From assembly GCA_947476955.1 (NCBI GenBank), contig CANJSS010000004.1, positions 1 to 45,697 on the forward strand: a DNA stretch of 45,697 nt. Reading direction: 5' to 3'. This document shows, piece by piece, positions 16,504 through 25,668 of this stretch. Each line of letters starts with the position of its first letter. Position 1 is the stretch's first letter. The notes beneath the pieces were generated by a model. That model was not told the origin of the DNA, did no database searches, and saw only the letters and a program-made list of their open reading frames with translations. A program made the position numbers and the translations under genes. This stretch comes from Flavobacteriales bacterium. GTDB taxonomy: Bacteria > Bacteroidota > Bacteroidia > Flavobacteriales_D > Crocinitomicaceae.

Positions 16504-17457
16504 GTGGTAAAATTATTTTTAGGCAATAGAGCCGGGGTATTATTTTTAATTCCAGTTCTAGTTTTCGTTTATTTAGGAGTTAATTATTCTATTGAATACT
16601 TTATTCATGGCCAAACCAGTAATTTAGGATTTTGGGGTGAGGCTGTAATTGTGTATCCTAAACTTTCCGCTATTTCCGCTGCAATTATTATTATTCTAAA
16701 CGCGATTATAATTAACCACATCTTCAATACGAATGAATTTTTGGAACGAAACAGTTATATGTCGTCGCTTCTATATGTTGTTTTGATGAGTTTCTACCAC
16801 TCTTTTTACAGTCTGGATGGGATTTTAATAGCTCATTTAGGACTTATTCTAATGCTGTATCAGTTTTTCAAGTTGCGTCAAAATCAAGATGGACGTAGTT
16901 CAATTTTTAACGGGGCAATATTTGCTGGAATAGCAGCGAGTTTTCATCCACCATTGATTGCTTTTTTCCCGTTTTTGTTGTTCATGATTTGGATAATAAG
17001 ACCATTTATTTTTCGGGAAACAGTTTTGGCACTCATTGGTTTTGGTATTCCACTAATTTATGCCACCTTATATTTATGGCTTTCTGGCCATCGAATTGAA
17101 TTGGAAATAATAGAACAAAGCACGAAATACACGAGTAAGCAACTGGATTTCCTTGTTATGGCGATTTTATTTACATTGTTATTTATTTTAAGCCTTGTAA
17201 CCATTCGTGGCAGGATGCTACAATCTACGAATCGATTAAAAAAACTAGTAAGCATGCTTTGGTGGCTAGTATTTATAGGCGTTATATTTGGATTATTAGA
17301 TTTGTTCTTTTTCAAGCAAATTGAACGTTTTAACTTCTTGATGTTGCCTCTTTCCTTCTTTTTGACTTTTTCTTTTTCAAACAAGACTTTTGGCGGAATC
17401 GCTACTTTTTTATTCTATTTAACCTTTCTCTATTCTTGGATTAAATTTTTCATCTGA
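16504..17457 (+). CDS. DUF6427-type multi-pass membrane protein
   Basis: This 317-residue protein starts at GTG (MVKLFLGNRAGVLFLIPVLV); I see no in-frame ATG upstream. It has about ten hydrophobic segments, with conserved-looking loops such as NEFLERNSYMSSLLYVVLMS and AGIAASFHPPLIAFFPFLLF. This pattern matches Bacteroidota proteins annotated as DUF6427, of unknown function. It has no catalytic motif, so an envelope or transport role is a guess. It is divergent from the dksA-like gene and 80 nt upstream of purQ. Confidence 0.78.
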   Translation: MVKLFLGNRAGVLFLIPVLVFVYLGVNYSIEYFIHGQTSNLGFWGEAVIVYPKLSAISAAIIIILNAIIINHIFNTNEFLERNSYMSSLLYVVLMSFYHSFYSLDGILIAHLGLILMLYQFFKLRQNQDGRSSIFNGAIFAGIAASFHPPLIAFFPFLLFMIWIIRPFIFRETVLALIGFGIPLIYATLYLWLSGHRIELEIIEQSTKYTSKQLDFLVMAILFTLLFILSLVTIRGRMLQSTNRLKKLVSMLWWLVFIGVIFGLLDLFFFKQIERFNFLMLPLSFFLTFSFSNKTFGGIATFLFYLTFLYSWIKFFI

Positions 17458-17537
17458 TTTAAATAAATTGGGTTAATTTGACTAATTTTACAGACATATT
17501 TTTCATGTGGTGAAAGCCAAAAAAACGGTAAAAAAAG

Positions 17538-18224
17538 ATGAAATTTGGAGTTGTTACTTTTCCTGGTTCGAATTGCGATGAAGACATGGTTTATGTTCTG
17601 CAAGATATTATGGGACAAAAGGTTGAACGTCTTTGGCACAAGGATACAGATTTAAAAGGAGTTGATTTTGTTATTTTACCCGGAGGATTTTCATTTGGTG
17701 ATTATTTGCGTTCCGGCGCAATAGCAAAACTTTCCCCAATAATGGGAGAAGTTATTCGACATGCAAACAAAGGGGGATACGTTCTTGGAATTTGCAATGG
17801 TTTTCAAATTCTGACGGAATCTGGATTGTTAGATGGAGCCTTGTTGCACAACAACAACCAAAAATTTATTTGCCAAAATGTTTTCCTAAAGCCAGTTTCT
17901 TCCACGAGTGCTATAACAAAAGGATTGAATCCTTCTAAAACATACAAAATACCTATTGCACATGGCGAAGGACGGTTTTATGCAGAAGACACAACCCTAA
18001 AAAAACTAGAGGAAAACGATCAAATTATTTTTAAATACGCTTCGCAGGAAGGAAATATAAACGATGCGTTTAATCCAAATGGAGCCCTTCATAATATTGC
18101 GGGAATTTCAAATAAACAAAAAAATGTTTTTGGTATGATGCCGCATCCAGAAAGAGCTGCAGATCGTTTTTTAGGGAATGAAGACGGTAAATTTATTCTT
18201 GAATCTTTATTAAAATTTTGCTGA
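17538..18224 (+). CDS. purQ: Phosphoribosylformylglycinamidine synthase subunit PurQ
   Basis: This 228-residue glutamine amidotransferase subunit of the FGAM synthase complex (purine biosynthesis, step 4) supplies ammonia to PurL. The class I amidotransferase triad is visible: C86 in GICNGFQ, and H203 and E205 in MMPHPERA. The family start FGVVTFPGSNCDEDM and the ILPGGFSFGDYLRSGAIA loop are intact. The separate small subunit implies the PurL/PurS/PurQ form of the enzyme rather than the fused large PurL. It lies 16 nt before purD, so the two are probably one operon. Confidence 0.97.
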   Translation: MKFGVVTFPGSNCDEDMVYVLQDIMGQKVERLWHKDTDLKGVDFVILPGGFSFGDYLRSGAIAKLSPIMGEVIRHANKGGYVLGICNGFQILTESGLLDGALLHNNNQKFICQNVFLKPVSSTSAITKGLNPSKTYKIPIAHGEGRFYAEDTTLKKLEENDQIIFKYASQEGNINDAFNPNGALHNIAGISNKQKNVFGMMPHPERAADRFLGNEDGKFILESLLKFC

Positions 18225-18240
18225 TAAAGCAACCACAAAA

Positions 18241-19515
18241 ATGAGAGTATTACTTCTTGGATCCGGCGGCAGAGAGCACGCATTGTCATGGAAAATTGCA
18301 CAAAGCTCACAACTTGAAGAGCTATTTATCGCCCCAGGAAATGCTGGAACGCGACAATATGGTAAAAATGTTGCCTTATCCACCACCGATTTTCCCTCCA
18401 TTAAAACTTTTGTTCTAGAGAACCGGGTAAATATGGTAGTTATCGGCCCTGAAGAACCTCTTGTGAAGGGAATTCACGATTATTTTTTGGCAGACGAAGC
18501 GTTGAAGAATGTTCCAGTTATTGGCCCCGCAAAAGCAGGAGCACAGTTGGAAGGAAGCAAAGATTTCGCAAAACAATTCATGCACCGCCACGCTATTCCA
18601 ACAGCAAAATATGCAACATTCACAAAAGAAACATTAGATCAGGGCTATAAATATTTGGATTCTATGAAGCCGCCGTATGTGCTGAAAGCAGACGGCTTGG
18701 CAGCGGGGAAAGGCGTCTTGATTCTTGAAAATCTGCAGGATGCTAAAGCAGAACTTAAGGCAATGCTCGCGAATGCTAAATTTGGAAACGCCAGCTCAAG
18801 GGTAGTAATAGAGCAGTTTTTAAAAGGAATTGAATTATCTGTTTTTGTCATTACAGATGGTGACGCCTATAAATTATTACCAGAAGCAAAGGATTATAAA
18901 CGTATTGGCGAAGGAGATACAGGTTTAAATACAGGCGGAATGGGTGCAGTTTCTCCGGTTTCTTTTGCAGATCCCGGGTTTATGGATAAGGTGAAAAACC
19001 AAGTAATCATTCCTACCGTTAAAGGTCTAAGGCAAGAGAATATTCCATACAAAGGATTTATTTTCTTCGGAATCATTAATGTGAAGGGAGATCCATACGT
19101 CATTGAATACAACTGTAGATTAGGCGATCCGGAGACAGAAGTTATCATTCCACGACTGAAATCGGATATTCTCGATCTATTTGAGGGTGTTGCTACGAAT
19201 ACATTGTCAGAAAGAGATGTACAGTTTGTAGAAAAAAGTGCAGCAACTGTAATGATGGTTGCCGGAGGATATCCTGAAGCATACGAAAATGGAAAACAAA
19301 TATTTGGGTTAAATAGTATTGAAGAAAGCATTGTTTTTCATGCTGGAACAAGTTCTGATGGCCCAGCAGTACTTTCTGCCGGAGGTCGCGTATTGGCAAT
19401 TACATCCTATGGAAAAACGGTTCAGGTAGCCCTAAAGCGCTCGTATGATTCTGCACAGAAAATAGAATTTGAAGGAGCCTACTATAGAAAAGATATTGGT
19501 TTTGATGTACTTTAG
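18241..19515 (+). CDS. purD: Phosphoribosylamine--glycine ligase
   Basis: This 424-residue ATP-grasp enzyme (GAR synthetase, purine biosynthesis step 2) joins phosphoribosylamine and glycine. It begins with the PurD signature MRVLLLGSGGREHALSWK. Other motifs are GPAKAGAQLEGSKDFAK, YVLKADGLAAGKGVLI, DTGLNTGGMGAVSP and YVIEYNCRLGDPETEVI, all family-typical. The length is normal. It directly follows purQ, so two purine steps are coupled. No purine riboswitch or operator was recognised upstream. Confidence 0.98.
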   Translation: MRVLLLGSGGREHALSWKIAQSSQLEELFIAPGNAGTRQYGKNVALSTTDFPSIKTFVLENRVNMVVIGPEEPLVKGIHDYFLADEALKNVPVIGPAKAGAQLEGSKDFAKQFMHRHAIPTAKYATFTKETLDQGYKYLDSMKPPYVLKADGLAAGKGVLILENLQDAKAELKAMLANAKFGNASSRVVIEQFLKGIELSVFVITDGDAYKLLPEAKDYKRIGEGDTGLNTGGMGAVSPVSFADPGFMDKVKNQVIIPTVKGLRQENIPYKGFIFFGIINVKGDPYVIEYNCRLGDPETEVIIPRLKSDILDLFEGVATNTLSERDVQFVEKSAATVMMVAGGYPEAYENGKQIFGLNSIEESIVFHAGTSSDGPAVLSAGGRVLAITSYGKTVQVALKRSYDSAQKIEFEGAYYRKDIGFDVL

Positions 19516-19543
19516 ATCCGTTTTTAATTTTAAGTAAAACTTA

Positions 19544-20791
19544 ATGGCGTTTTCAGTAATAATTTTATCTCTTGTTTTTTCTGCCTTTTTTTCGGGTATG
19601 GAAATTGCTTTCCTTGCTTCCAACCGCTTAAAAGTAGAGCTAGACAGAACAAAAGGGAATTTTCAGGGAAAAATTTTAGGCTTGTTCTATAAAAGAGAAT
19701 CCTTTTTTATTGCGATGCTTCTTCTTGGAAATAATACAGCATTGGTGTTATTTGGTATATATGCTGCCGTAATTCTAGACCCTATAATTGCATCGTGGGG
19801 AATATCGGAATCTGGCTTGGTTTTAGTGCTGCAAACGGTTATTTCTACTCTTTTGGTTTTGATTGTTGCGGAGTTTTTGCCAAAAGCACTTGTTCAAATC
19901 AATCCAAATGGATTTTTCAAAGTGGCAACCGCGCCAATGCTAGTTCTTTATGGCATTCTCTATATTCCGACGCAGGTTGTTATGTTCATTAGTAATTTAT
20001 TTTTGCGTGTGCTAAAAACAGACCGTTCCAATTCTGAAAAAGTGTTTTCGAAAGTGGATTTGGAACATTATGTTTTAGATCTTTCTACACGCATAAAAGA
20101 GGAAGAAGAACTCGGTAATGAAATGCAGATTTTGCAGAATGCTTTGGACTTTTCCAATATAAAAGCCAGAGATTGCTTGATTCCCAGAACAGAAATAATT
20201 GCGATTGATGTGGAGGAAAACATCGATAAATTAAAGCATATTTTTATCGCTACAGGGCTTTCAAAAATAATCGTTTACCGCGATTCTATTGATAATATTA
20301 TTGGTTATGTACACTCGTACGAAATGTTCAAAAGACCAGGCTCCATCAAACAAATTTTGTTGCCCGTGGGCTTTGTTCCGTCTTCAACGCCTGGAAAAGA
20401 CCTTCTAAAAATGTTTACCAAGCAATCGGGAAATATTGTAGTTGTAGTGGACGAATATGGGGGGACAGCCGGAATTGTAACAATTGAAGATGTAATAGAG
20501 GAAATATTTGGAGATATTGAAGACGAGCACGACACAGAAGATCTTCTGGCAGAAAAAATTAGTGAACGAGAATTTCGTTTTTCCGGCCGAACCGATATTG
20601 ACTTTCTAAATTCGGAATACGGACTAAAATTGCCGGAATCAGAGGAATATGAAACCCTTGGAGGTTTGATTATTCATGAATTAGAGTCTATCCCAGAAGC
20701 TGGAACCCAAGTTGAATTATCTAAGCAAACCTTATTTATTGAACAGGTGAGCGACCGGAGAATCGAAATTGTGCGTATTGTAATACATTAA
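19544..20791 (+). CDS. Hemolysin-C/CorC-type CNNM-CBS transmembrane protein
   Basis: This 415-residue protein combines an N-terminal CNNM membrane domain, a CBS pair and a C-terminal CorC/HlyC transporter-associated domain. The CNNM region covers about residues 1-160, with helices near 1-25, 60-85, 90-118 and 125-150 and the SGMEIAFLASNRLK start. The CBS pair covers about 200-330, including RDCLIPRTEI and VVDEYGGTAGIVTIEDVIEEIFG. The C-terminal domain includes EETLGGLIIHELESIPEAGT-like residues. The family is linked to divalent-cation (Mg or Co) transport or sensing. The related GldE of gliding bacteria usually sits next to gldD and ssb, which are absent, so I do not use that name. It lies 28 nt after purD. 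Confidence 0.88.
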   Translation: MAFSVIILSLVFSAFFSGMEIAFLASNRLKVELDRTKGNFQGKILGLFYKRESFFIAMLLLGNNTALVLFGIYAAVILDPIIASWGISESGLVLVLQTVISTLLVLIVAEFLPKALVQINPNGFFKVATAPMLVLYGILYIPTQVVMFISNLFLRVLKTDRSNSEKVFSKVDLEHYVLDLSTRIKEEEELGNEMQILQNALDFSNIKARDCLIPRTEIIAIDVEENIDKLKHIFIATGLSKIIVYRDSIDNIIGYVHSYEMFKRPGSIKQILLPVGFVPSSTPGKDLLKMFTKQSGNIVVVVDEYGGTAGIVTIEDVIEEIFGDIEDEHDTEDLLAEKISEREFRFSGRTDIDFLNSEYGLKLPESEEYETLGGLIIHELESIPEAGTQVELSKQTLFIEQVSDRRIEIVRIVIH

Positions 20792-20858
20792 TAACCGCAG
20801 TTTCCAAGCAAAAACTTTCAGTAAAAAACGCGTCTATAATCAGAATTAATTCGTAAAA

Positions 20859-21530
20859 ATGAAACTTGTTTTATCTCAATTTGATGCTGTAATTTTTGAT
20901 ATGGACGGTGTTCTAATCGATTCTGAACCCTTGTGGAAAATAGCGATGGAAGAGGTTTTTTGTTCTGTAGGATCTAGATTAACCAAACATGATTTTCAAA
21001 AAACTGTAGGTTTGCGAATAGATGAAGTTGTAGCGTTTTGGCACCAACACGAAGGATGGGATATTGTCTCTCCAAGGGAAATGGAATTGCAAATTGTCTC
21101 TAAAATGCAGGAATTAATTGAAGCAAATGCAACGCCTCTAAAAGGTGTAATTGAAACGCTAGAATTCTTGAAGGGACAAAATAAAAAGATCGGTCTGGCA
21201 ACATCTTCCTACACTGTGTTAATCGATACCGTATTAAAAGAATTAGGAATCAAAGAGTATTTCGACAGTACCCATTCTGCAGAAAACGAACAATTTGGGA
21301 AACCCCATCCTGCTGTATATTTGGCTGTTTCAGCACAACTGAAGTGCGATCCAAATAAATGTTTGGTAATAGAAGATTCTTTAAACGGAATAATCTCCGC
21401 TAAAGCAGCTCGAATGAAAGTTGTTTGCATTCCTGAAAAAACCCATTTAAAAGATCCAAAACTGATTTTAGCAGATTATCATTTTGAGGATATGCTTGGA
21501 ATGCTCGATAAGATTAGTTTTCTTGACTAG
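20859..21530 (+). CDS. HAD-superfamily sugar-phosphatase (HxpB/YniC-like)
   Basis: This 223-residue subfamily I HAD phosphatase has nucleophile motif FDMDGVLIDSEPLW (D14, D16), motif II ATSSYT (about residues 112-117), a lysine in the GKPHPAVYL segment, and motif IV LVIEDSLNGI. The sequence around motif I with 'EPLWKIAMEEVF' and the helical cap (residues about 18-85) resemble hexitol phosphatase HxpB / 2-deoxyglucose-6-phosphatase. Beta-phosphoglucomutase is the main alternative. It is a stand-alone gene with convergent kynA after it. Confidence 0.85.
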   Translation: MKLVLSQFDAVIFDMDGVLIDSEPLWKIAMEEVFCSVGSRLTKHDFQKTVGLRIDEVVAFWHQHEGWDIVSPREMELQIVSKMQELIEANATPLKGVIETLEFLKGQNKKIGLATSSYTVLIDTVLKELGIKEYFDSTHSAENEQFGKPHPAVYLAVSAQLKCDPNKCLVIEDSLNGIISAKAARMKVVCIPEKTHLKDPKLILADYHFEDMLGMLDKISFLD

Positions 21531-21552
21531 CTTTAACTAAATCGATAAACAC

Positions 21553-21585
21553 CGCTAGAAAGATTCTTTTCTTATTTCTCTAGCG
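21553..21585. terminator. Weak hairpin across the kynA stop, possible terminator
   Basis: CGCTAGA (21553-21559) and TCTAGCG (21579-21585) form a 7-bp stem with a 19-nt loop between the convergent HAD and kynA genes; the right arm lies inside the kynA 3' end. There is no strong U tract on either side. Confidence 0.3.
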
Positions 21586-22525
21586 CTTCCTCCACCCACG
21601 ATTTCCCCCAATCTTGTTTTTCCTGTTCTGTCCACAGAGCGGGGTAAAAAATTCTTTTTTGAAATCTCGGAGGTAAATATTTTTGCCAATTTGTTCCTCC
21701 TGTAGCTGCAATATCAGCAGAATCTTTGCTCAGATAGCGCGCCGCAGATTTATAATGTGCTAACGGCCAATTAATATTTACATTCGTATCGTTTTGTTTT
21801 AAAACGGCAATAACATCCGGGCTATTTTGGTCTTCAGCACTCAAACGGGTATAAACTTGCCAAAGGTTTTTAGTCCGGGATTTTTCCCCTAATGCAATGA
21901 ATTCTTTTGAGTAGCGCTCTTCAAATTGAACAAGCGTTAGCGTTTTTTTTCCTGTTGTCAATTCAGTTGCACCTTCTTTCCAGTAAATACTCTCATACAT
22001 TTCTGAAATTGTCGCGTCCACACCAAATGTTAAGCGCTTGTCTTTGTGAACCAAATTAAGGAAGTCTGTGCTATACATTTCAATGAAACGGTATTGGGCA
22101 GACTGAAAGCCACTTGCGGGGAGCAAAGACATTCTAAATTTCAAGAATTGCTCTCGGTCCATACCATGAATCATTATCTCGAAACTCTTAATTAGTGATT
22201 CAAAATACCGATTGATTCGTGTAACACGCTCCAAAAAAAATGCTTTATCAATTTTTTCTTTTTCTCCGAGTTGTTCAAATTCATGCAGGGATAATTTGAA
22301 ATAAAGCTCGGTAATTTGGTGATAAAGTATAAAAATTACCTCGTCTGGAAAATTAGTTTTTGGTTTTTGAAGGCTCAAAAGTGAGTCTACTTCAATATAA
22401 TCCCAATATTTTACCGTATCCGCATATAATAAACCATCCAAATGAGATAGAAGATCCTGTCCAAGCGCGGAATATTTATCGTTTAAAAGGGAAAGACGAT
22501 TGTGTATTTCTGCTGTGATTTCCAT
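21572..22525 (-). CDS. kynA: Tryptophan 2,3-dioxygenase
   Basis: This 317-residue cytosolic heme enzyme oxidises L-tryptophan to N-formylkynurenine, the first step of the kynurenine pathway. Family motifs are ILYHQITELYFKLSLHE (H69, the distal pocket histidine), FRMSLLPASGFQSAQYR (R131, substrate carboxylate) and AHYKSAARYL with ATGGTNW near the C-terminus (H257 as probable heme ligand; T275-G-G-T). The length is as expected. No other kynurenine genes lie nearby, so the pathway may be split across the genome. A -7 box lies 18 nt upstream. Confidence 0.96.
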   Translation of the reverse strand: MEITAEIHNRLSLLNDKYSALGQDLLSHLDGLLYADTVKYWDYIEVDSLLSLQKPKTNFPDEVIFILYHQITELYFKLSLHEFEQLGEKEKIDKAFFLERVTRINRYFESLIKSFEIMIHGMDREQFLKFRMSLLPASGFQSAQYRFIEMYSTDFLNLVHKDKRLTFGVDATISEMYESIYWKEGATELTTGKKTLTLVQFEERYSKEFIALGEKSRTKNLWQVYTRLSAEDQNSPDVIAVLKQNDTNVNINWPLAHYKSAARYLSKDSADIAATGGTNWQKYLPPRFQKRIFYPALWTEQEKQDWGKSWVEEALEK

Positions 22526-22543
22526 GTTAAAATTTTATCAGGA

Positions 22544-22551
22544 CAAAGGTA
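22544..22551 (-). promoter_or_regulatory. -7 box of kynA
   Basis: TACCTTTG on the minus strand matches TAnnTTTG exactly, 18 nt before the kynA ATG. No TTG is at the usual -33 distance, so an activator or other element may be needed. Confidence 0.5.
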
Positions 22552-22709
22552 AAAATACTATATACTAATACTATTACTTGTTAAAAGTTTAACATGTTTG
22601 TTTATACTGAACTAATTTTGAGATTTTTCAATAATCAAATGCATTTCAAGTCAATAACCTGAGTCTATATTAAATATTGAAATCTTTTTTTCTTCGTTTA
22701 ACTGCAAAA

Positions 22710-22736
22710 AAAAAGACCTCATTGAGGTCTTTTTCC
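22710..22736 (-). terminator. Intrinsic terminator of the type IX cargo gene
   Basis: An AAAAAGACCTC...GAGGTCTTTTT stem of 11 bp with a 3-nt loop lies 17 nt after the stop of the gene at 22753. On the minus strand it continues into nine U. It is a clean intrinsic terminator. Confidence 0.85.
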
Positions 22737-22752
22737 AAGTTTAAAAGTTATT

Positions 22753-23490
22753 TTATTCCTTAATGAATTTTAATGTTTCAGTTCCACCTGCATGGCTCAC
22801 TTCAACAAAGTAAACACCAGATTCAAAACCATCTAAATTTACAGTCATTGAAGCGGAAGTTACAGGAACATTTTTCATTAACTTTCCTTCCATGTTTTTA
22901 ATTATTACGGATGTAATTTTCATTTGGGCATTCAAACCATCCAACGTGATTTCATTCGTTGCCGGATTCGGGTGAATAGAAATTGGGTTGATGATTGCCT
23001 CAACAACACCAGCTTGTCCAACGATAATTTTATATCCAACAAATTGATATGGCGCTGTAGTTGGGAAACCAAATACAGAAATACTTCCCGTTACATCAAT
23101 TGAAATATTATAGGTTCCAGGGGTTGTACACGTTCCTGAAATCAATGCACATCCAACGGATCCTCCGGCAAAAACGCAAGATGCAATATTACATGCATAA
23201 CTTAATCCTGTTGGCAATCCAGTTACAGCATCAACGGTAAAACTAATAATTGGATTTCCAGCTAGAGCAGCTATGACAACACCTGCGTCAGTAGGAACTT
23301 TAAATTGTAACTCTTGCGTATACGGAACACCAACTGCAGCCGCTGCAAAATTGATAACGGTATCTGGCCAGGCACCGAATGTAGAATCAGCATAATTTGG
23401 TGCAGGAGCAGTAATGTCTGGTGTACATTGAGCAGATGCATTTGTTAATCCAAAACTTACAATGGAAACAACGAGTAATAGTCTTTTCAT
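22753..23490 (-). CDS. Secreted protein with type IX secretion C-terminal sorting domain
   Basis: This 245-residue protein has a Sec signal peptide (MKRLLLVVSIVSFGLTNASAQ). The central Ig/cadherin-like region (about residues 35-160) is rich in small residues, with six or more cysteines that may form disulfides. The last 80 residues are a type A sorting domain: ISIHPNPATNEITLDGL, then IKNMEGKLMKNVPV and LDGFESGVYFVEV, ending LKFIKE. The domain implies export across the outer membrane by the type IX system with removal of the tail. The promoter is at 23519-23551 and the terminator at 22710-22736, so it is monocistronic. The substrate is unknown. Confidence 0.9.
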   Translation of the reverse strand: MKRLLLVVSIVSFGLTNASAQCTPDITAPAPNYADSTFGAWPDTVINFAAAAVGVPYTQELQFKVPTDAGVVIAALAGNPIISFTVDAVTGLPTGLSYACNIASCVFAGGSVGCALISGTCTTPGTYNISIDVTGSISVFGFPTTAPYQFVGYKIIVGQAGVVEAIINPISIHPNPATNEITLDGLNAQMKITSVIIKNMEGKLMKNVPVTSASMTVNLDGFESGVYFVEVSHAGGTETLKFIKE

Positions 23491-23518
23491 ATTTAAAAGT
23501 TTAAATAGTTAATATAGG

Positions 23519-23551
23519 CAAATCTACTAAAAATTATAATTACTTAATCAA
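23519..23551 (-). promoter_or_regulatory. Promoter of the type IX cargo gene at 22753
   Basis: On the minus strand there is TTG (23549-23551), a 22-nt spacer and an exact -7 box TAGATTTG (23519-23526), 29 nt before the ATG. Confidence 0.6.
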
Positions 23552-23664
23552 GCATTGGTTTATCCCTTAATAATTGTATTTCATTCTACAGGATAGGATT
23601 CTGCTTGTTAACTTTTCGAATTCATCGATTCTTATTAATTTTAGCAGCTAAAGGAATTCTAAAG

Positions 23665-24792
23665 ATGTCAAAATTACCCCACGTCGGAACTACTATTTTT
23701 ACTGTCATGTCTAATTTGGCAAATACACATAATGCAATAAATCTTTCACAAGGGTTCCCTAATTTCCCTGTAGACGAAAAACTTACCGATATTGTGCAGA
23801 AGATAGCTAAATTTCCAGTGCATCAATATTTACCGATGGCAGGTTATCCACCGTTACTAGAAAAAATAAGCAAATCTATTGAACGCTGTTATGGAAGGAG
23901 CGTTGATGCAAAAACAGAAATATTAGTCACGGCAGGGGCGACGCAAGCCATTTTTGCAGCAATTCAAGCGTTAGTGAATAAAGATGAGGAAGTAATTATT
24001 TTAGATCCGAGCTACGATTGTTATGAGCCCCCAGTTCTCCTCACGGGCGCAAAATCCATACGCATTCCACTCACGGATGATTTTATGCCCAATTGGGAAA
24101 TAATCGAAGCGGCGATGACTCCAAAAACGAGGATGTTGATTATTAATAATCCGCATAATCCTTCGGGTAAAACGCTGAACGAACAGGACTTTATACAATT
24201 AGAGAAAATGCTGGATAAATTCCCAAATGTTGTCCTATTATCCGATGAGGTATATGAATTTATAACATTTGAAAAAAAGCATTATTCCGTTAATTTAAAT
24301 AAAAATTTGCGAAAAAAAAGTGTAATTATTTCTTCTTTTGGGAAAACATTTCATATTACCGGTTGGAAAATTGGGTATTTGGTGGCACCAGAAAACCTAC
24401 TAATCGAGATCAAAAAAGTACACCAATTTCTTGTTTTCTCCGTAAATAGTATAGCTCAAGTTGCATTGAGTGAATATTTGGATCAGGTAGACGTGTTGCA
24501 ACTGGGAAGCTTTTACCAAGAAAAACGGGACTTGTTCGCCAACCTTCTACACAATAGCAGATTTGAGTTGTTGCCGTCAGAAGGGTCCTATTTTCAAGTT
24601 GCATCATTTGCAACTATTTCCGATTTGTCGGATGTGGATTTTTGTGTTAATTTAGTTAAGGAACATGGTGTTGCAGCAATACCATTATCTGTTTTCAATG
24701 CAAATGGACGGGATCAAAAATTAATACGTTTTTGTTTTGCAAAGGATTCCGAAACACTTAAAAACGCCGCAGAAAGATTATGCAAGATTTAA
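23665..24792 (+). CDS. PLP-dependent methionine/glutamine aminotransferase (KAT/YbdL-like)
   Basis: This protein of 375 residues starts at the ATG at 23665 (MSKLPHVGTTIFTVMSNLA); an upstream in-frame start would add 20 residues that break the family pattern. It is a fold type I, class I/II aminotransferase. Family residues include INLSQGFPNFPVDE, LVTAGATQAIFA, NNPHNPSGK, LLSDEVYE and the PLP-lysine region SSFGKTFHITGWK. The family (YbdL/kynurenine aminotransferase III) transaminates methionine or glutamine with keto acids. Its 3' end overlaps the omega-amidase gene by 13 nt, which strongly suggests joint action. Confidence 0.92.
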   Translation: MSKLPHVGTTIFTVMSNLANTHNAINLSQGFPNFPVDEKLTDIVQKIAKFPVHQYLPMAGYPPLLEKISKSIERCYGRSVDAKTEILVTAGATQAIFAAIQALVNKDEEVIILDPSYDCYEPPVLLTGAKSIRIPLTDDFMPNWEIIEAAMTPKTRMLIINNPHNPSGKTLNEQDFIQLEKMLDKFPNVVLLSDEVYEFITFEKKHYSVNLNKNLRKKSVIISSFGKTFHITGWKIGYLVAPENLLIEIKKVHQFLVFSVNSIAQVALSEYLDQVDVLQLGSFYQEKRDLFANLLHNSRFELLPSEGSYFQVASFATISDLSDVDFCVNLVKEHGVAAIPLSVFNANGRDQKLIRFCFAKDSETLKNAAERLCKI

Positions 24793-25553
24793 GAGTAGCT
24801 CTAGTTCAGGCCAATCAAGTTTGGGAAAATAAACAAGAAAATTTAAATCATTTTTCAAAGATTACTGAAAATCTTGGTGCAGTAGATTTAATCCTTTTAC
24901 CGGAGATGTTTCATACCGGTTTTTCTATGAATGCGCAATCTCTGGCCGAAGAAACAGAATCATCTTTAGGAATTGCATGGCTAAGGGAAACGGCAAAAAA
25001 ACATTCCTCAGCGCTATATACTTCGCTAATCATAAAAGAAAATGAAAGGTTTTATAATAGAGGAGTTTTTGTTTTTCCAACGGGCGAGATTAATATCTAT
25101 GATAAACGAAAATCATTTGGCTTGGCCGGGGAAGATGAAATTTATACAGCTGGAGAAAAGGAAAGCATAGTTAGGTATAAAGATTGGAATTTCCAGCTGC
25201 AAATATGCTACGATTTACGCTTTCCAGAAATAGTGCGCAATAGAATTTTACCGGAAGGTTTTCCTGCATACGATGTTATTTTGTACGTTGCAAATTGGCC
25301 TGAAAAAAGGAAAGAACATTGGAATACGCTCTTAAAAGCTAGGGCAATAGAAAATCAGGCATACGTTTTGGGAGTAAACAGGGTTGGTTCGGATAATAAA
25401 ACCCAAGTTTATTCTGGGAATAGTACCGTAATTGACGCCCTTGGAAACACAGAAACATGCGAAGAATACAAAGAGGATATCCTTTTTTACACCCTAAAAA
25501 AAGAGCCGCATGCACTGGTTTTACAGTCGCTTCCATTTCTAAAGGATAGATAG
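24780..25553 (+). CDS. Omega-amidase/nitrilase-superfamily hydrolase (YafV-like)
   Basis: This 257-residue carbon-nitrogen hydrolase has the E-K-C triad: E42 in LLPEMFHTGF, K109 in YDKRKSFG and C143 in ICYDLRFPE. Length and motifs fit the YafV/NIT2 family, which hydrolyses alpha-ketoglutaramate or alpha-ketosuccinamate (omega-amides left by glutamine or asparagine transamination). It overlaps the aminotransferase by 13 nt. The pair would salvage methionine or keto acids using glutamine as amino donor and would clear the toxic ketoglutaramate. The substrate range is inferred from the family, not visible here. Confidence 0.9.
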   Translation: MQDLRVALVQANQVWENKQENLNHFSKITENLGAVDLILLPEMFHTGFSMNAQSLAEETESSLGIAWLRETAKKHSSALYTSLIIKENERFYNRGVFVFPTGEINIYDKRKSFGLAGEDEIYTAGEKESIVRYKDWNFQLQICYDLRFPEIVRNRILPEGFPAYDVILYVANWPEKRKEHWNTLLKARAIENQAYVLGVNRVGSDNKTQVYSGNSTVIDALGNTETCEEYKEDILFYTLKKEPHALVLQSLPFLKDR

Positions 25554-25668
25554 ATCTTTGCGTTTTGGGCTATTGAACTAAAACTTTTTAGCCGTTATTA
25601 TCCACCTTAGACTAGTATATTAAACACACTTAATTAGTTAAGCATAAAATAAGTTTAATTTATTTAGC

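Noticed and set aside
18894-19331. 145-codon minus-strand open frame within purD
   Set aside because: An antisense shadow of conserved ATP-grasp coding sequence.
19544-20791. Naming the CNNM/CBS protein GldE
   Set aside because: The gliding gene neighbours (gldD, ssb, mutY) are absent; the domain set is shared by many HlyC/CorC proteins.
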